37,179 nucleotides of DNA from JACRAO01 sp964490895. Its GTDB lineage: Bacteria > Bdellovibrionota > UBA1018. Below are positions 9,385-17,715 of the stretch, piece after piece. The notes below the pieces were generated by a model. The model was not told where the DNA came from. It did no database searches and worked only from the letters and a program-made list of their open reading frames with translations. Every line of letters begins with the position of its first letter. Position 1 is the stretch's first letter. A program made the translations under genes and the position numbers. The stretch lies in the NCBI GenBank assembly GCA_964490895.1, contig CAZBEI010000041.1:1-37179 (forward strand), given 5' to 3'.

Positions 9385-10464
9385 TTAAAACCCCCTCATT
9401 AAAAAGCCTGTAATAAGAATGTTTAATAAAGAAAGGGGGAGTAACACCTTCCATCCTAAATCCATCAATTGATCAAAACGAAACCTTGGAAGAGTCCACC
9501 GGACCCACACAAAAAGCCACATAAAAAAGGATAACTTCAAAGTAAATGAAAGGATCTCAAAACCAATCCGAGTCCACTCATGCGCTCCCCCCACTAAATG
9601 CAGACTGTCTAAAAGAGTGGGTAAGCCGGGAAGCATTTGCCAACCCCCCAAGTATAAAGACGCCAAGAGGCCAGACGCCGTGGTCATATTGAGGTACTCT
9701 GCCATAAAAAAGAGAGCAAATTTCATGGAACCATACTCTAAATGATAACCCGCAACGAGTTCAGACTCTCCCTCTGGCAAATCAAAGGGCAATCTATTGG
9801 TTTCTGCAAACACGGAGACGAGAAAAATCAGAAAACCAAGGGGTTGAATAAAAATCCCCCATTTCGGTATGGAGACAGGTCCCATCTGAAACAAAACTTC
9901 TCCCTGGCCACTCACAATGTCATTGAGACTGACGCTCGAAAATAGCATGACGATCCCGATCACCGAAAGACCCATAGAAACTTCGTAGCTGATCATTTGA
10001 GAAGAGCTTCGGAGGGTTCCTAAAAGAGAATATTTATTATTGGAGGCCCACCCTGCCATGATGATCCCGTACACCCCAAGCGAAGCAATCGAAAAAATAT
10101 AGAGCAACCCCACATTTAAATCCGCCAACTGAAAATGAACGGTTCGGCCCATAATTACAATCGAACTTGCAAAAGGGATCACAGCAAACGTCATAAATGC
10201 AGGCACCAGTGCAACCAAAGGCGCAAGGACATAAAAAAATCGGTTTACGTGTCCTGGGATGAGGTCTTCTTTAAAGAAAAATTTGACCGCATCTGCCACC
10301 GGCTGAATGAGGCCAAACGGCCCTACACGATTGGGTCCCAATCGGTTTTGCATCAGAGCAGAACCCCTGCGCTCCACCCAAACCATGATTGGAACAACAT
10401 GCAACAATGGGATGACAACCATTGCTGTTTTGGCTGCGAGAATGATCCAGTCGAGGGAGTCCAC
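9385..10464 (-). CDS. nuoH: NADH-quinone oxidoreductase subunit H (canonical set)
   Basis: 359 residues, about eight membrane helices, and the subunit that joins the quinone chamber to the proton arm. Signature segments are intact: NRLGPNRVGPFGLIQP, the ASNNKYSLLG loop, SYEVSMG with Glu161, and the acidic quinone-facing loop AETNRLPFDLPEGESELV (Glu221, Asp228, Glu231, Glu233, Glu235), followed by Glu243 and Glu256. It starts one base after nuoG ends. It is the reference for the altered NuoH2. Confidence 0.97.
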   Translation of the reverse strand: MDSLDWIILAAKTAMVVIPLLHVVPIMVWVERRGSALMQNRLGPNRVGPFGLIQPVADAVKFFFKEDLIPGHVNRFFYVLAPLVALVPAFMTFAVIPFASSIVIMGRTVHFQLADLNVGLLYIFSIASLGVYGIIMAGWASNNKYSLLGTLRSSSQMISYEVSMGLSVIGIVMLFSSVSLNDIVSGQGEVLFQMGPVSIPKWGIFIQPLGFLIFLVSVFAETNRLPFDLPEGESELVAGYHLEYGSMKFALFFMAEYLNMTTASGLLASLYLGGWQMLPGLPTLLDSLHLVGGAHEWTRIGFEILSFTLKLSFFMWLFVWVRWTLPRFRFDQLMDLGWKVLLPLSLLNILITGFLMRGF

Positions 10465-10465
10465 T

Positions 10466-11917
10466 TTAAGCCGCTCCCTTTTCTAAGCCTGGAGTGGTTA
10501 AACTCGGAGTGGCAACACCAAGATTGGACCACATCATAAAAACTTCGGACAAGGCCTTGCTTTGTCCAAGCGGAAAAAGTGCTCTTTTAAATTTTTGCTC
10601 CCTTCCTTCAAAATTAAATATCGTTCCATCCTTTTCCACAAACGAGGGCCCTGGCAAGATCATTGCAAAACTCTGGGTCTGAGACGTATGAAAAACTCCT
10701 ACCCCAATTTGCAGCACATTTTTAAGCTCAGGCAAAACTGCGCGGCCCCCTCTAAAAACAAGCACTGCTTGTGTGCCCTCTGGCAATTCCTTGAATCCAG
10801 GAACTCCCAATTTTTCAATCCCGTGGAGGTTTGCCGTTTTGCTTTTTCTCTTTAAAATGGCGTCTGCTGGTGCGTCGTCTATACTTGAAAAAACTTGCGG
10901 CGTCCCATAGTGAAAAATCTTGACGCCTTTAAATTGAGTCGGGATAAACTCCAAAACAAGCATGGCTTCTTCTTGCGTTAGGTCTGATCCAACGAGAACC
11001 GCCAGCTTTTTTCCGTCCAAATCGGATTTCACTTTCCGAATGGCAGAACTCCAATCAAGTCGCTCTTCCACGCCCGCGGTCTGCATCAATGGATCTAAGA
11101 TGCGGTCTTCTTTTTGGGTGTAGTGATAGTTAAAACGCCCCTCATCACAGAGCCAATATTTATTGATATCTAAATTGGTTCGAGGAATACAACGGTGAAT
11201 GGTGTTTTTTTCATGGTGAATTTCCATATTGCATCCCCGCGAACAGCCCTCACAAATGGTGGGTGTTTTTTTGAGGTACCACACTCTTTTCTCAAACCTA
11301 AAATCCCTGAGCGTCAAAGACCCCGTAGGACAAATATCGGCATAATTTCCAGCATACTCTGTCTGTAGAGGTAAGCCGTCGATGGTGGTGATCTCTACAT
11401 TATTGCCTCTTTCCACAGCAACCATTTCATGAATTCCAGCAATTTCGTCCCCAAAACGAATGCACCTGGAGCAATGAATGCATCGGTTCATATTTTTTTG
11501 AATCACAGGGCCCATGTCTAAATCGATATAGGTTCTGCGCTCCTCCTCAGACCTCATCAGAGGAGAGCCATAGCCAAAAGAAAAATCCTGTAGATCACAC
11601 TCTCCAGATTTGTCGCAGATGGGACAATCCAAAGGATGATTCATGAGCAAAAACTCCATAATGGCCTTTTGATTGCCTTTAACCCGATCTGATGTTGTTT
11701 TGACAACCATGCCTTCTGTGGGTGGAGTCGAACACGCCGTTTGAAGCTTTGGCATTTTTTCGATCTCAACAGCACACATCCGGCATTGAGCCACCACAGA
11801 GAGCCCGGGATGGTAGCAAAAGTAAGGGATCTGAATGGCAGCCCGCCTGGCCACCTCAATGAGATTTTCGCCTGGCTTCCACTCGACTTCTTTTCCATCA
11901 ATTATACATTTGGGCAT
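10466..11917 (-). CDS. nuoG: NADH-quinone oxidoreductase subunit G, short form (canonical set)
   Basis: The Fe-S subunit of the NADH-dehydrogenase arm, 483 residues. Cluster ligands: N1b Cys34/45/48/62; N5 His94-Cys98-Cys101-Cys107; N4 Cys146/149/152 with Cys196; and a complete N7 motif Cys222/225/229/257 (CxxCxxxCx27C). N7 is kept in E. coli and Thermus but lost in mitochondria. Beyond residue about 265 only some 220 residues remain. The molybdopterin-oxidoreductase-like domain seen in longer NuoG proteins (about 780-900 residues) is therefore largely missing, without any sign of frameshift. The start overlaps nuoF by 16 bases and the end abuts nuoH. Confidence 0.95.
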   Translation of the reverse strand: MPKCIIDGKEVEWKPGENLIEVARRAAIQIPYFCYHPGLSVVAQCRMCAVEIEKMPKLQTACSTPPTEGMVVKTTSDRVKGNQKAIMEFLLMNHPLDCPICDKSGECDLQDFSFGYGSPLMRSEEERRTYIDLDMGPVIQKNMNRCIHCSRCIRFGDEIAGIHEMVAVERGNNVEITTIDGLPLQTEYAGNYADICPTGSLTLRDFRFEKRVWYLKKTPTICEGCSRGCNMEIHHEKNTIHRCIPRTNLDINKYWLCDEGRFNYHYTQKEDRILDPLMQTAGVEERLDWSSAIRKVKSDLDGKKLAVLVGSDLTQEEAMLVLEFIPTQFKGVKIFHYGTPQVFSSIDDAPADAILKRKSKTANLHGIEKLGVPGFKELPEGTQAVLVFRGGRAVLPELKNVLQIGVGVFHTSQTQSFAMILPGPSFVEKDGTIFNFEGREQKFKRALFPLGQSKALSEVFMMWSNLGVATPSLTTPGLEKGAA

Positions 11918-13176
11918 TTTTTCCCTCGAATATGTTCTTCAAAGTCGGCCTTAAATTTTTTCACAAAACTTGTGACAGGACCTGCTGCCGCGTCTCCAAG
12001 CGCACAAAGTGTTTTGCCATTGATATTGTCTGCAATATCTAAAAGCAGAGCTAAATCTGTTTCTTTCCCGTTGCCATGTTCGATCCGGTGAAGAATATCT
12101 TCCATCCACTTACACCCTTCTCTACACGGTGTGCACTGACCACAAGATTCGTGGGCATAAAATTTTGTAATCCTGTGAAGGAGCCTGACCAGACAATAAT
12201 CTTCGCTGATCGCCATAATTCCAGCAGAACCCAGCATCGTTCCAATTTTCATCAGAGGCTCAATATCTACAACCACATCGATTTCTTCGGGCGTAAGGAT
12301 GGGCGCCGACGAACCACCCGGAATCACCGCCTTTAATTTTCTGTCATTCAAAATTCCACCGCAGTGGTCATAGATGAGCTGTCGCAAGGTCACCCCACCG
12401 GCCGGCAACTCATAAAGCCCGGGTTTTTTGACGTGCCCAGAAACACAAAAAAGCCGCGTCCCACCCGATTTTTCTAACCGGCCAAGACTGGCAAACCATG
12501 CTCCACCCTTGCGCAAAATAAAAGGAACCGCTGCAAGCGTTTCTACATTGTTGACAATGGTGGGACCGCCAAATGCTCCCGCCTGCGCTGGAAAAGGTGG
12601 CTTCACTCTAGGTTCTCCCCGTTTTCCCTCCAGCGAATTGAGCAGGCCTGTCTCTTCGCCACAGATATAAGCTCCTGCACCACGGTGGAGAGTGATGTCA
12701 AAACTAAACGAAGAACCTAAAATATTTTTCCCTAAAAATCCTTTAGAGTGCGCTTCTAGAATAGCTAGCTCTAAAAGCTTAGCCTCTCTTGTGTACTCTC
12801 CACGGATATAAAGATAACCCCGGTTGGAGCCAATGGCATATCCTCCAATAAGCATCCCTTCGATCAAAAGGTGGGGGAGGTACCTCATGAGATCACGATC
12901 TTTGAAAGTTCCAGGTTCGGACTCGTCTGCGTTACAGACTAAATATTTAGGTTTTGGGGATTGCTTTGGGATAAACCCCCATTTCACTCCTGTCGGAAAT
13001 CCAGCTCCGCCACGACCTCTCAAGTTTGATTTTTTTACTTCGGCAATAATGTCGTCCGGGGTCATTTGAAGCGCTTTTTTGATGGCACTGTAGCCTTCCA
13101 TTTTTTCTAGATAATAAGGGAGGGAGCGAGACTCCTCGTTGCCAAAATGTTGAATAAATAGAGTCTCTGTTTCCAT
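11902..13176 (-). CDS. nuoF: NADH-quinone oxidoreductase subunit F, NADH/FMN/[4Fe-4S] (canonical set)
   Basis: 424 residues, the usual length. It oxidises NADH using FMN. The glycine-rich nucleotide-binding loop is at 53-63 (RGRGGAGFPTG). Flavin/NADH residues lie in CNADESEPGTFKDR (81-94) and in GAGAYICGEETGLLNSLEG (167-185). N3 cluster ligands are Cys345, Cys348, Cys351 (ESCGQCTPCREG) and Cys391. Its ATG coincides with the end of nuoE. This is the only NADH-binding subunit in the window, so the upstream divergent set has none of its own. Confidence 0.97.
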   Translation of the reverse strand: METETLFIQHFGNEESRSLPYYLEKMEGYSAIKKALQMTPDDIIAEVKKSNLRGRGGAGFPTGVKWGFIPKQSPKPKYLVCNADESEPGTFKDRDLMRYLPHLLIEGMLIGGYAIGSNRGYLYIRGEYTREAKLLELAILEAHSKGFLGKNILGSSFSFDITLHRGAGAYICGEETGLLNSLEGKRGEPRVKPPFPAQAGAFGGPTIVNNVETLAAVPFILRKGGAWFASLGRLEKSGGTRLFCVSGHVKKPGLYELPAGGVTLRQLIYDHCGGILNDRKLKAVIPGGSSAPILTPEEIDVVVDIEPLMKIGTMLGSAGIMAISEDYCLVRLLHRITKFYAHESCGQCTPCREGCKWMEDILHRIEHGNGKETDLALLLDIADNINGKTLCALGDAAAGPVTSFVKKFKADFEEHIRGKKCPNV

Positions 13177-13649
13177 TAGGCCAGTCCTTCCAAAATCTGA
13201 TCTAATTTTCCGGTATCTAGTCCTTCGTGATAATCGTCATTGAGCATCATTGCGGGTGCAGTCCCACAGGCTCCAAGGCATTCTTCTTCCATGAGCGTAA
13301 ATTTTTTATCGAGTGTTGTTTCTCCGCAGCGGATACTCCATTTTTTTTCGCAGTGCTCGACTAACTTCTCTGCTCCACGGAGCGCACAAGCAACATTGGT
13401 ACAAATTTTAAGATGGTACTTTCCCACGGGCTTAAGATTGTACATCGTATAAAACGACGCCACCTCTCTCACTTGTGCAGGATGGATTTCGATGTATTTG
13501 GCAACCTCCGCTAAGATCTCTGGCGGTAGCCAACCCAGCTCTTTTTGCGCTTCATGCAATGCAGGCAACAAGAGCGCCAATTTTTTGGGGTACTGTGGCT
13601 CCAATTTTTTCATCTCTTGATAAAACTGATCCGAAAGTTGTTTTGCCAT
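13176..13649 (-). CDS. nuoE: NADH-quinone oxidoreductase subunit E, [2Fe-2S] (canonical set)
   Basis: 157 residues, a thioredoxin-like fold protein carrying cluster N1a in the NADH-oxidising module with NuoF. Ligands are Cys83 and Cys88 (CTNVAC), then Cys124 and Cys128 (ECLGAC). The N-terminal helical domain (LPALHEAQKELGWLPPE) is typical. It follows nuoCD by two bases and is coupled to nuoF. Confidence 0.97.
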   Translation of the reverse strand: MAKQLSDQFYQEMKKLEPQYPKKLALLLPALHEAQKELGWLPPEILAEVAKYIEIHPAQVREVASFYTMYNLKPVGKYHLKICTNVACALRGAEKLVEHCEKKWSIRCGETTLDKKFTLMEEECLGACGTAPAMMLNDDYHEGLDTGKLDQILEGLA

Positions 13650-13651
13650 AA

Positions 13652-15406
13652 TTAACGATCCAGTTCTCCTGCGATCACATTAATACTCCCGAGAGCAGCC
13701 ACCAGGTCGGGGATTTTTTCGCCCTCTACCATCGGAGACAATCCTTGAAAATGATAGACAGAAGGTCCTCTAATACGCATTCGATGGGCCATGGGAGCCC
13801 CTTTACTCACAATATAAAAACCCAATTCGCCATTGCCTGCCTCGAATGTGGTATAGGTCTCGCCCGCGGGAACCTCAAAGCCAGACATAAAAAATTTGAA
13901 GTGGTAAATCATCCCCTCCATCGTATTATAAACTGCTGCTTTGTCAGGAATCCGTACTCGCTTGTCCTCAGACCAAATCGGACCTTTTTGTATTTTTTCT
14001 GCGCACTGGGACAAAATATTGAGTGACTGTTTAATTTCTTCTAGCCGGACCAAATACCTAGAATACACATCTCCCTCTTGGCTAATGGGCACATCGAACT
14101 CAACTTCTTTATAAAAAAGGCTGGGCTGGTCTCTGCGCAAATCCCAATCGATTCCAGCCGCTCTGGCGTTGGGACCCGAAAAACTATACTTCATGCACAT
14201 TTCTTTATTAAATACGGAAACACCTTTTGTGCGATTGCACCAAATTTTATTGGTGGTCAGGAGTTTATCCATTTCGTCAATCACCTTGCGAGTACGAATG
14301 GCCCAGCTCTTCACTTCTTTTTCCCAGCCGGGGGGAGCATCTGCAAAAAGTCCTCCAATGCGCGTGTACGACGTAGTGAGCCTTGCCCCGCAGAGTTTTT
14401 CTATGAGCGTATAGGCCTCTTCTCTTTGATGAAAACCGTAGAGGAAAAACGAAAACGCTCCAAGATCTACTGCGTTGATCCCAATACAAATCAGGTGGTC
14501 AATCACTCTGGAAATCTCACAACACATCATCCGGATCCATACACAGCGTGGAGGCAGTTCGATCCCCATGAGTTTTTCGACAGCCATTGCATATGCGACA
14601 TTATTGATAAGCGCAGAGCAATAGTTTAGCCGGTCTGTATAAACTATGAATTGATGGTAAGTTCTATTTTCCCCAAGCTTTTCTTTGGCTCGATGGGTAT
14701 AGCCAAACTCGCAGTAAGATTTTTCTATTGTTTCTCCGTTGATCCGAGCCACCATCCTCAACGCGCCATGCATGGCTGGGTGGGTGGGACCAATATTGAC
14801 AATGGTCGTAGAATCAGCCCAAAGATCGTCCGAATCATACTCCAAAACCCGCGAGTGAGAATCGAGCTCTAATAGTTTTGGATCAGGAGGCTCAGGCGTT
14901 GGAAAAATTTGATATCCCTTTAAAGCATAATCTTTTCTCAAGGGATGCCCCACCCAGCGAGAATCCATCAGAATTCTGCGCAAATCGGGGTGGCCTTTAA
15001 ATTTAATTCCAAACATGTCCCAGACTTCTCTTTCGGCCCAATTGGCGGCTTCCCACAGTCCCGTTGCAGTGGGAACCTCCTCGCCTTCTTTCACTCGTGT
15101 TTTTAGCCGAATTCGGCTGTGTGTGGCATGGGAGTAAAGTTGGTACACCACCTCAAACCTGGGATCGCTTTGCTCGCCTTTCTCATTTTGCTCATCGGTA
15201 GCCGTAATATCAGAAAGATAAGCATATTGAAGTCCTGGGTCATTCTTAATAAAAAACAAGAGATCAAATAAACGCTCTTTTTTAAAATAGATGACAGGTA
15301 CATCCGCCTGACAAATCTCTTCTATGTCATTTCTAAATTTTTCTTGAATTGCTTCTACCTGAGTCTTAATGTCTGACTCCGTCTTAATATCTTTTGACTC
15401 CGTCAT
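13652..15406 (-). CDS. nuoCD: NADH-quinone oxidoreductase fused subunit C/D (canonical set)
   Basis: 584 residues. The NuoC (30 kDa-type) domain is about 1-170, with EREVWDMFGIKFKGHPDLRR. The NuoD (49 kDa-type) domain is about 190-584. NuoD forms the quinone pocket with NuoB. The quinone-headgroup ligands are present as His213 in GPTHPAMHGALR and Tyr262 in YTDRLNY, 49 residues apart as in bovine His59/Tyr108. Fusion of C and D is common in proteobacteria. The start overlaps nuoB by four bases (ATGA). It is the reference against which NuoD2 at 23177-24325 is judged. Confidence 0.97.
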   Translation of the reverse strand: MTESKDIKTESDIKTQVEAIQEKFRNDIEEICQADVPVIYFKKERLFDLLFFIKNDPGLQYAYLSDITATDEQNEKGEQSDPRFEVVYQLYSHATHSRIRLKTRVKEGEEVPTATGLWEAANWAEREVWDMFGIKFKGHPDLRRILMDSRWVGHPLRKDYALKGYQIFPTPEPPDPKLLELDSHSRVLEYDSDDLWADSTTIVNIGPTHPAMHGALRMVARINGETIEKSYCEFGYTHRAKEKLGENRTYHQFIVYTDRLNYCSALINNVAYAMAVEKLMGIELPPRCVWIRMMCCEISRVIDHLICIGINAVDLGAFSFFLYGFHQREEAYTLIEKLCGARLTTSYTRIGGLFADAPPGWEKEVKSWAIRTRKVIDEMDKLLTTNKIWCNRTKGVSVFNKEMCMKYSFSGPNARAAGIDWDLRRDQPSLFYKEVEFDVPISQEGDVYSRYLVRLEEIKQSLNILSQCAEKIQKGPIWSEDKRVRIPDKAAVYNTMEGMIYHFKFFMSGFEVPAGETYTTFEAGNGELGFYIVSKGAPMAHRMRIRGPSVYHFQGLSPMVEGEKIPDLVAALGSINVIAGELDR

Positions 15407-15891
15407 GAGTGCTTCTCTTGTATTTGAGAGTAGGTTTCGCCCTTGGCAATTCTTTCCTGAAGCCTCATGAGCGCATGGATCACCCCCTCAGGATTGGGTG
15501 GGCAGCCTGGAACATAGACATCCACAGGCAAAATCGTGTCAATCCCCTGAACCACACTATAAACATTAAAAATCCCACCAGAAGACGCACAGGCTCCAAA
15601 AGACATCACCCACTTTGGATCACTCATTTGATCATAAACGGTTCTCAGGACGGGGGCCATTTTGGAGACAATAATTCCCGCCACAATGAGCAAATCACTT
15701 TGGCGCGGAGAAAATCGGACGACCTCTGCTCCAAAGCGGGCCATGTCATAATCCGAAGCCAAGGTGGCCATCATTTCAATTCCACAACAACTCGTGCCAA
15801 ATGGAAGTGGCCAGAGAGAGTTTTTTCGCCCCCAGTTTATAAAATCGTCTATGCGAGTAGTAAAATAACTCGGTGATCCATCTTTACTCAT
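15403..15891 (-). CDS. nuoB: NADH-quinone oxidoreductase subunit B, cluster N2 (canonical set)
   Basis: 162 residues. NuoB carries the terminal [4Fe-4S] cluster N2 that reduces quinone. Ligands are the tandem Cys35-Cys36 (FGTSCCGIEMM), Cys101 (GACASSGG) and Cys130 (VPGCPPNPEG), with family spacing (65 and 29). It starts four bases after nuoA and overlaps nuoCD. Nothing unusual. Confidence 0.97.
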   Translation of the reverse strand: MSKDGSPSYFTTRIDDFINWGRKNSLWPLPFGTSCCGIEMMATLASDYDMARFGAEVVRFSPRQSDLLIVAGIIVSKMAPVLRTVYDQMSDPKWVMSFGACASSGGIFNVYSVVQGIDTILPVDVYVPGCPPNPEGVIHALMRLQERIAKGETYSQIQEKHS

Positions 15892-15895
15892 ACGT

Positions 15896-16255
15896 CTAAT
15901 CCCAATCTAAAGCTCCTCGCCTTAAAATATAAAAATAACCCAAAAGTAAAACGGCAGTAAAAAATCCCATCTCATAAAGAATAAAAGAGCTCACCTTTAG
16001 ATACTCTTTGAATACTATAGCCCAAGGAAAGAAAAACACGGCTTCCACGTCAAAAAGTAAGAACAAAAGCGCAACCAAATAAAACTTAACCGATACACGA
16101 TGCTGCGCGCTTCCAAGGGGGGGCACTCCGCACTCAAAAGGCTGATTTTTTTTTCTGTTCGTCAGCTTTGGACCCAAAAGCGCCGACAAAATAAGGATCG
16201 TCAAGCCCACAAAGAGTCCAAGTGCCATTAAGATTAAGACTGGGATATAATCCAT
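15896..16255 (-). CDS. nuoA: NADH-quinone oxidoreductase subunit A (canonical set)
   Basis: 119 residues and three membrane helices. The family signature is intact: QPFECGVPP in the loop and Asp69/Glu71 in LLFDVEAVFFFPW on the second helix, plus the terminal GALDWD. The start is preceded by AAGGGA at normal distance. The upstream gap to the end of the divergent nuoN-like gene is only 23 bases and contains a 10-base palindrome but no obvious promoter or terminator. The canonical cluster is therefore probably expressed from the upstream divergent set's transcript. Confidence 0.95.
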   Translation of the reverse strand: MDYIPVLILMALGLFVGLTILILSALLGPKLTNRKKNQPFECGVPPLGSAQHRVSVKFYLVALLFLLFDVEAVFFFPWAIVFKEYLKVSSFILYEMGFFTAVLLLGYFYILRRGALDWD

Positions 16256-16278
16256 AATGAGTGTCCCTTAGTTATAAC

Positions 16279-17715
16279 TTATTGCACCGTGTATCTCAAC
16301 AAATCAAAAACTTTTTCTGCAAAAATACTCATTAAAAAGAGGGGTACAATAAGAATCATAATAACTCCCCAATAAACTCTCACACCCGGGGGCCCCCCCC
16401 GAAGACCTTGCCCCAAATCCTTGACCAAATAGAGTGCCACTCTTCCAAAACAGATCGCCCCAAAGCCCATAGAGCAAATAGCCAAAAGAGATAGCACATA
16501 CCAACCCTGCCTAAACGCCTCTTTAATGAGAGCAAATTTCGATATAAAACCGGGAAAAGGGGGGAGACCCACAAAACAAACAAAAAAAATCAAGAAACAA
16601 AGAGCGGCCGGAATGGAATTTCGCATTCCTTGGCTTAGATCTTGTATTCTATGAATCCCTTCTCCAGAAAACCGGGATAAAAGGTAAAAGACCCCCATCA
16701 GAGAAAATAAGTCCACTAAGAGCTCAAAAAGAAGGGACTCTAGCCCAGCACGACTGAGCACGAGTAAACCCATCAGCAAGAAACCACTTTCAGCAACGAC
16801 AGAGCACGCCACCAGTCGCTTTATCTTATTTTGACGAAACGCAAGAACGCTGCCAGATAAAAACGTAATTCCAGAAAATACAGATAAAATCACAGGCCAG
16901 GGAGCTCCACCTAAAACTTTCCAATCCTGCACAAAAAGCGCACCCAGCAAGAGAACGCTCAAAGCCACTCCTCCCGCCTTAAGACAGAGCGCAAGAAAAC
17001 CCACCAGTTCTACAGGCGCTCCCTCCACGATGTCCAAAGTCCAAAAATGAAGTGGAAATATCCCAAGAAAGAAAAAACACACAAAAAAAACAAGCGCAAA
17101 GATAAGGAGAGCGGTTTCTTTGAGAAGGGGAACACTCAATAGCACTGTTTTGATCTGGTCTAGATTATTGCACTGGGTGAACAGCAAAAGGATCGCTACG
17201 CCCAATAAAAAAAAAACAAACGAAAAAATTCCTGCAAAAAAAAACTTAATCCCCGCTTCTACTGACAGTGTGGAACGCTTGTTCAGAGACACAAGAAAAC
17301 AAAAAACCATAATAAAAAACTGTAAACAGAGGGACAAAAAAACAATATTTGTAGAAGAAACAAGCAGCGAAAGAGACAGCACAAGGGCAACCATCAAAGT
17401 CGAATACTCTGTCATTTTATTTTTTTCTATCTCTTTGCTGTCGTGCAGAACTAAAAACCCGAAAATGCCAATTGAAATAAAAAGGAGCTTAAAAAAAAGT
17501 CGGCTCCCGTTGAGCAAAATCGTATTATTAAATGCTCTTATCTCTCCAAAGCGAAAAAAGTAGAGGGTTTGGAAAAGGGCTGCGGCCAGGCCGGTCACGG
17601 CGGTAAGCTTTATGAGCCTGACTTTCTCCCCGTGATACCCCGCTTCGGCTGCCACAATCCCCAGCAAGGTTACCACCAAATAGATTTCTGGAAGAATAAA
17701 GATCAGCTCACTCAC
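16279..17715 (-). CDS. divergent complex-I-like NuoN paralogue
   Basis: 478 residues, polytopic. It aligns along its length with NuoN: LHFWTLDIVEGAP parallels FHMWIPDVYEGAP, and VGLPPFPGFISKF parallels the LPPTAGFAAKY region. Three channel lysines remain: Lys246 (LCLKAGG), Lys299 (NKIKRLVA) and Lys393 (FISKFAL). The conserved glutamate of the fifth helix is replaced (Leu131/Gln132 in SLCLQFF), and the first helix-7 lysine is missing (FFLGIFPLHF). Of the three antiporter-like subunits of this set it is the least altered. The start overlaps the preceding NuoM-like gene by four bases. A G8 run inside the gene (C8 on the plus strand, 16393-16400) is a possible slippage spot, but the frame is intact. 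Function is unknown. Homology is clear, and ordinary proton pumping is doubtful. Confidence 0.88.
   Translation of the reverse strand: MSELIFILPEIYLVVTLLGIVAAEAGYHGEKVRLIKLTAVTGLAAALFQTLYFFRFGEIRAFNNTILLNGSRLFFKLLFISIGIFGFLVLHDSKEIEKNKMTEYSTLMVALVLSLSLLVSSTNIVFLSLCLQFFIMVFCFLVSLNKRSTLSVEAGIKFFFAGIFSFVFFLLGVAILLLFTQCNNLDQIKTVLLSVPLLKETALLIFALVFFVCFFFLGIFPLHFWTLDIVEGAPVELVGFLALCLKAGGVALSVLLLGALFVQDWKVLGGAPWPVILSVFSGITFLSGSVLAFRQNKIKRLVACSVVAESGFLLMGLLVLSRAGLESLLFELLVDLFSLMGVFYLLSRFSGEGIHRIQDLSQGMRNSIPAALCFLIFFVCFVGLPPFPGFISKFALIKEAFRQGWYVLSLLAICSMGFGAICFGRVALYLVKDLGQGLRGGPPGVRVYWGVIMILIVPLFLMSIFAEKVFDLLRYTVQ

Noticed and set aside
14078..14629. A 183-codon plus-strand frame inside nuoCD
   Set aside because: Antisense to a firmly identified NuoD domain. 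No start context and no recognisable protein features.
16264..16279. AGTTATAACT palindrome in the gap between the two nuo sets as an operator or terminator
   Set aside because: Ten bases of AT-rich palindrome is expected by chance here. There is no T-run or GC stem, and no promoter elements sit beside it.
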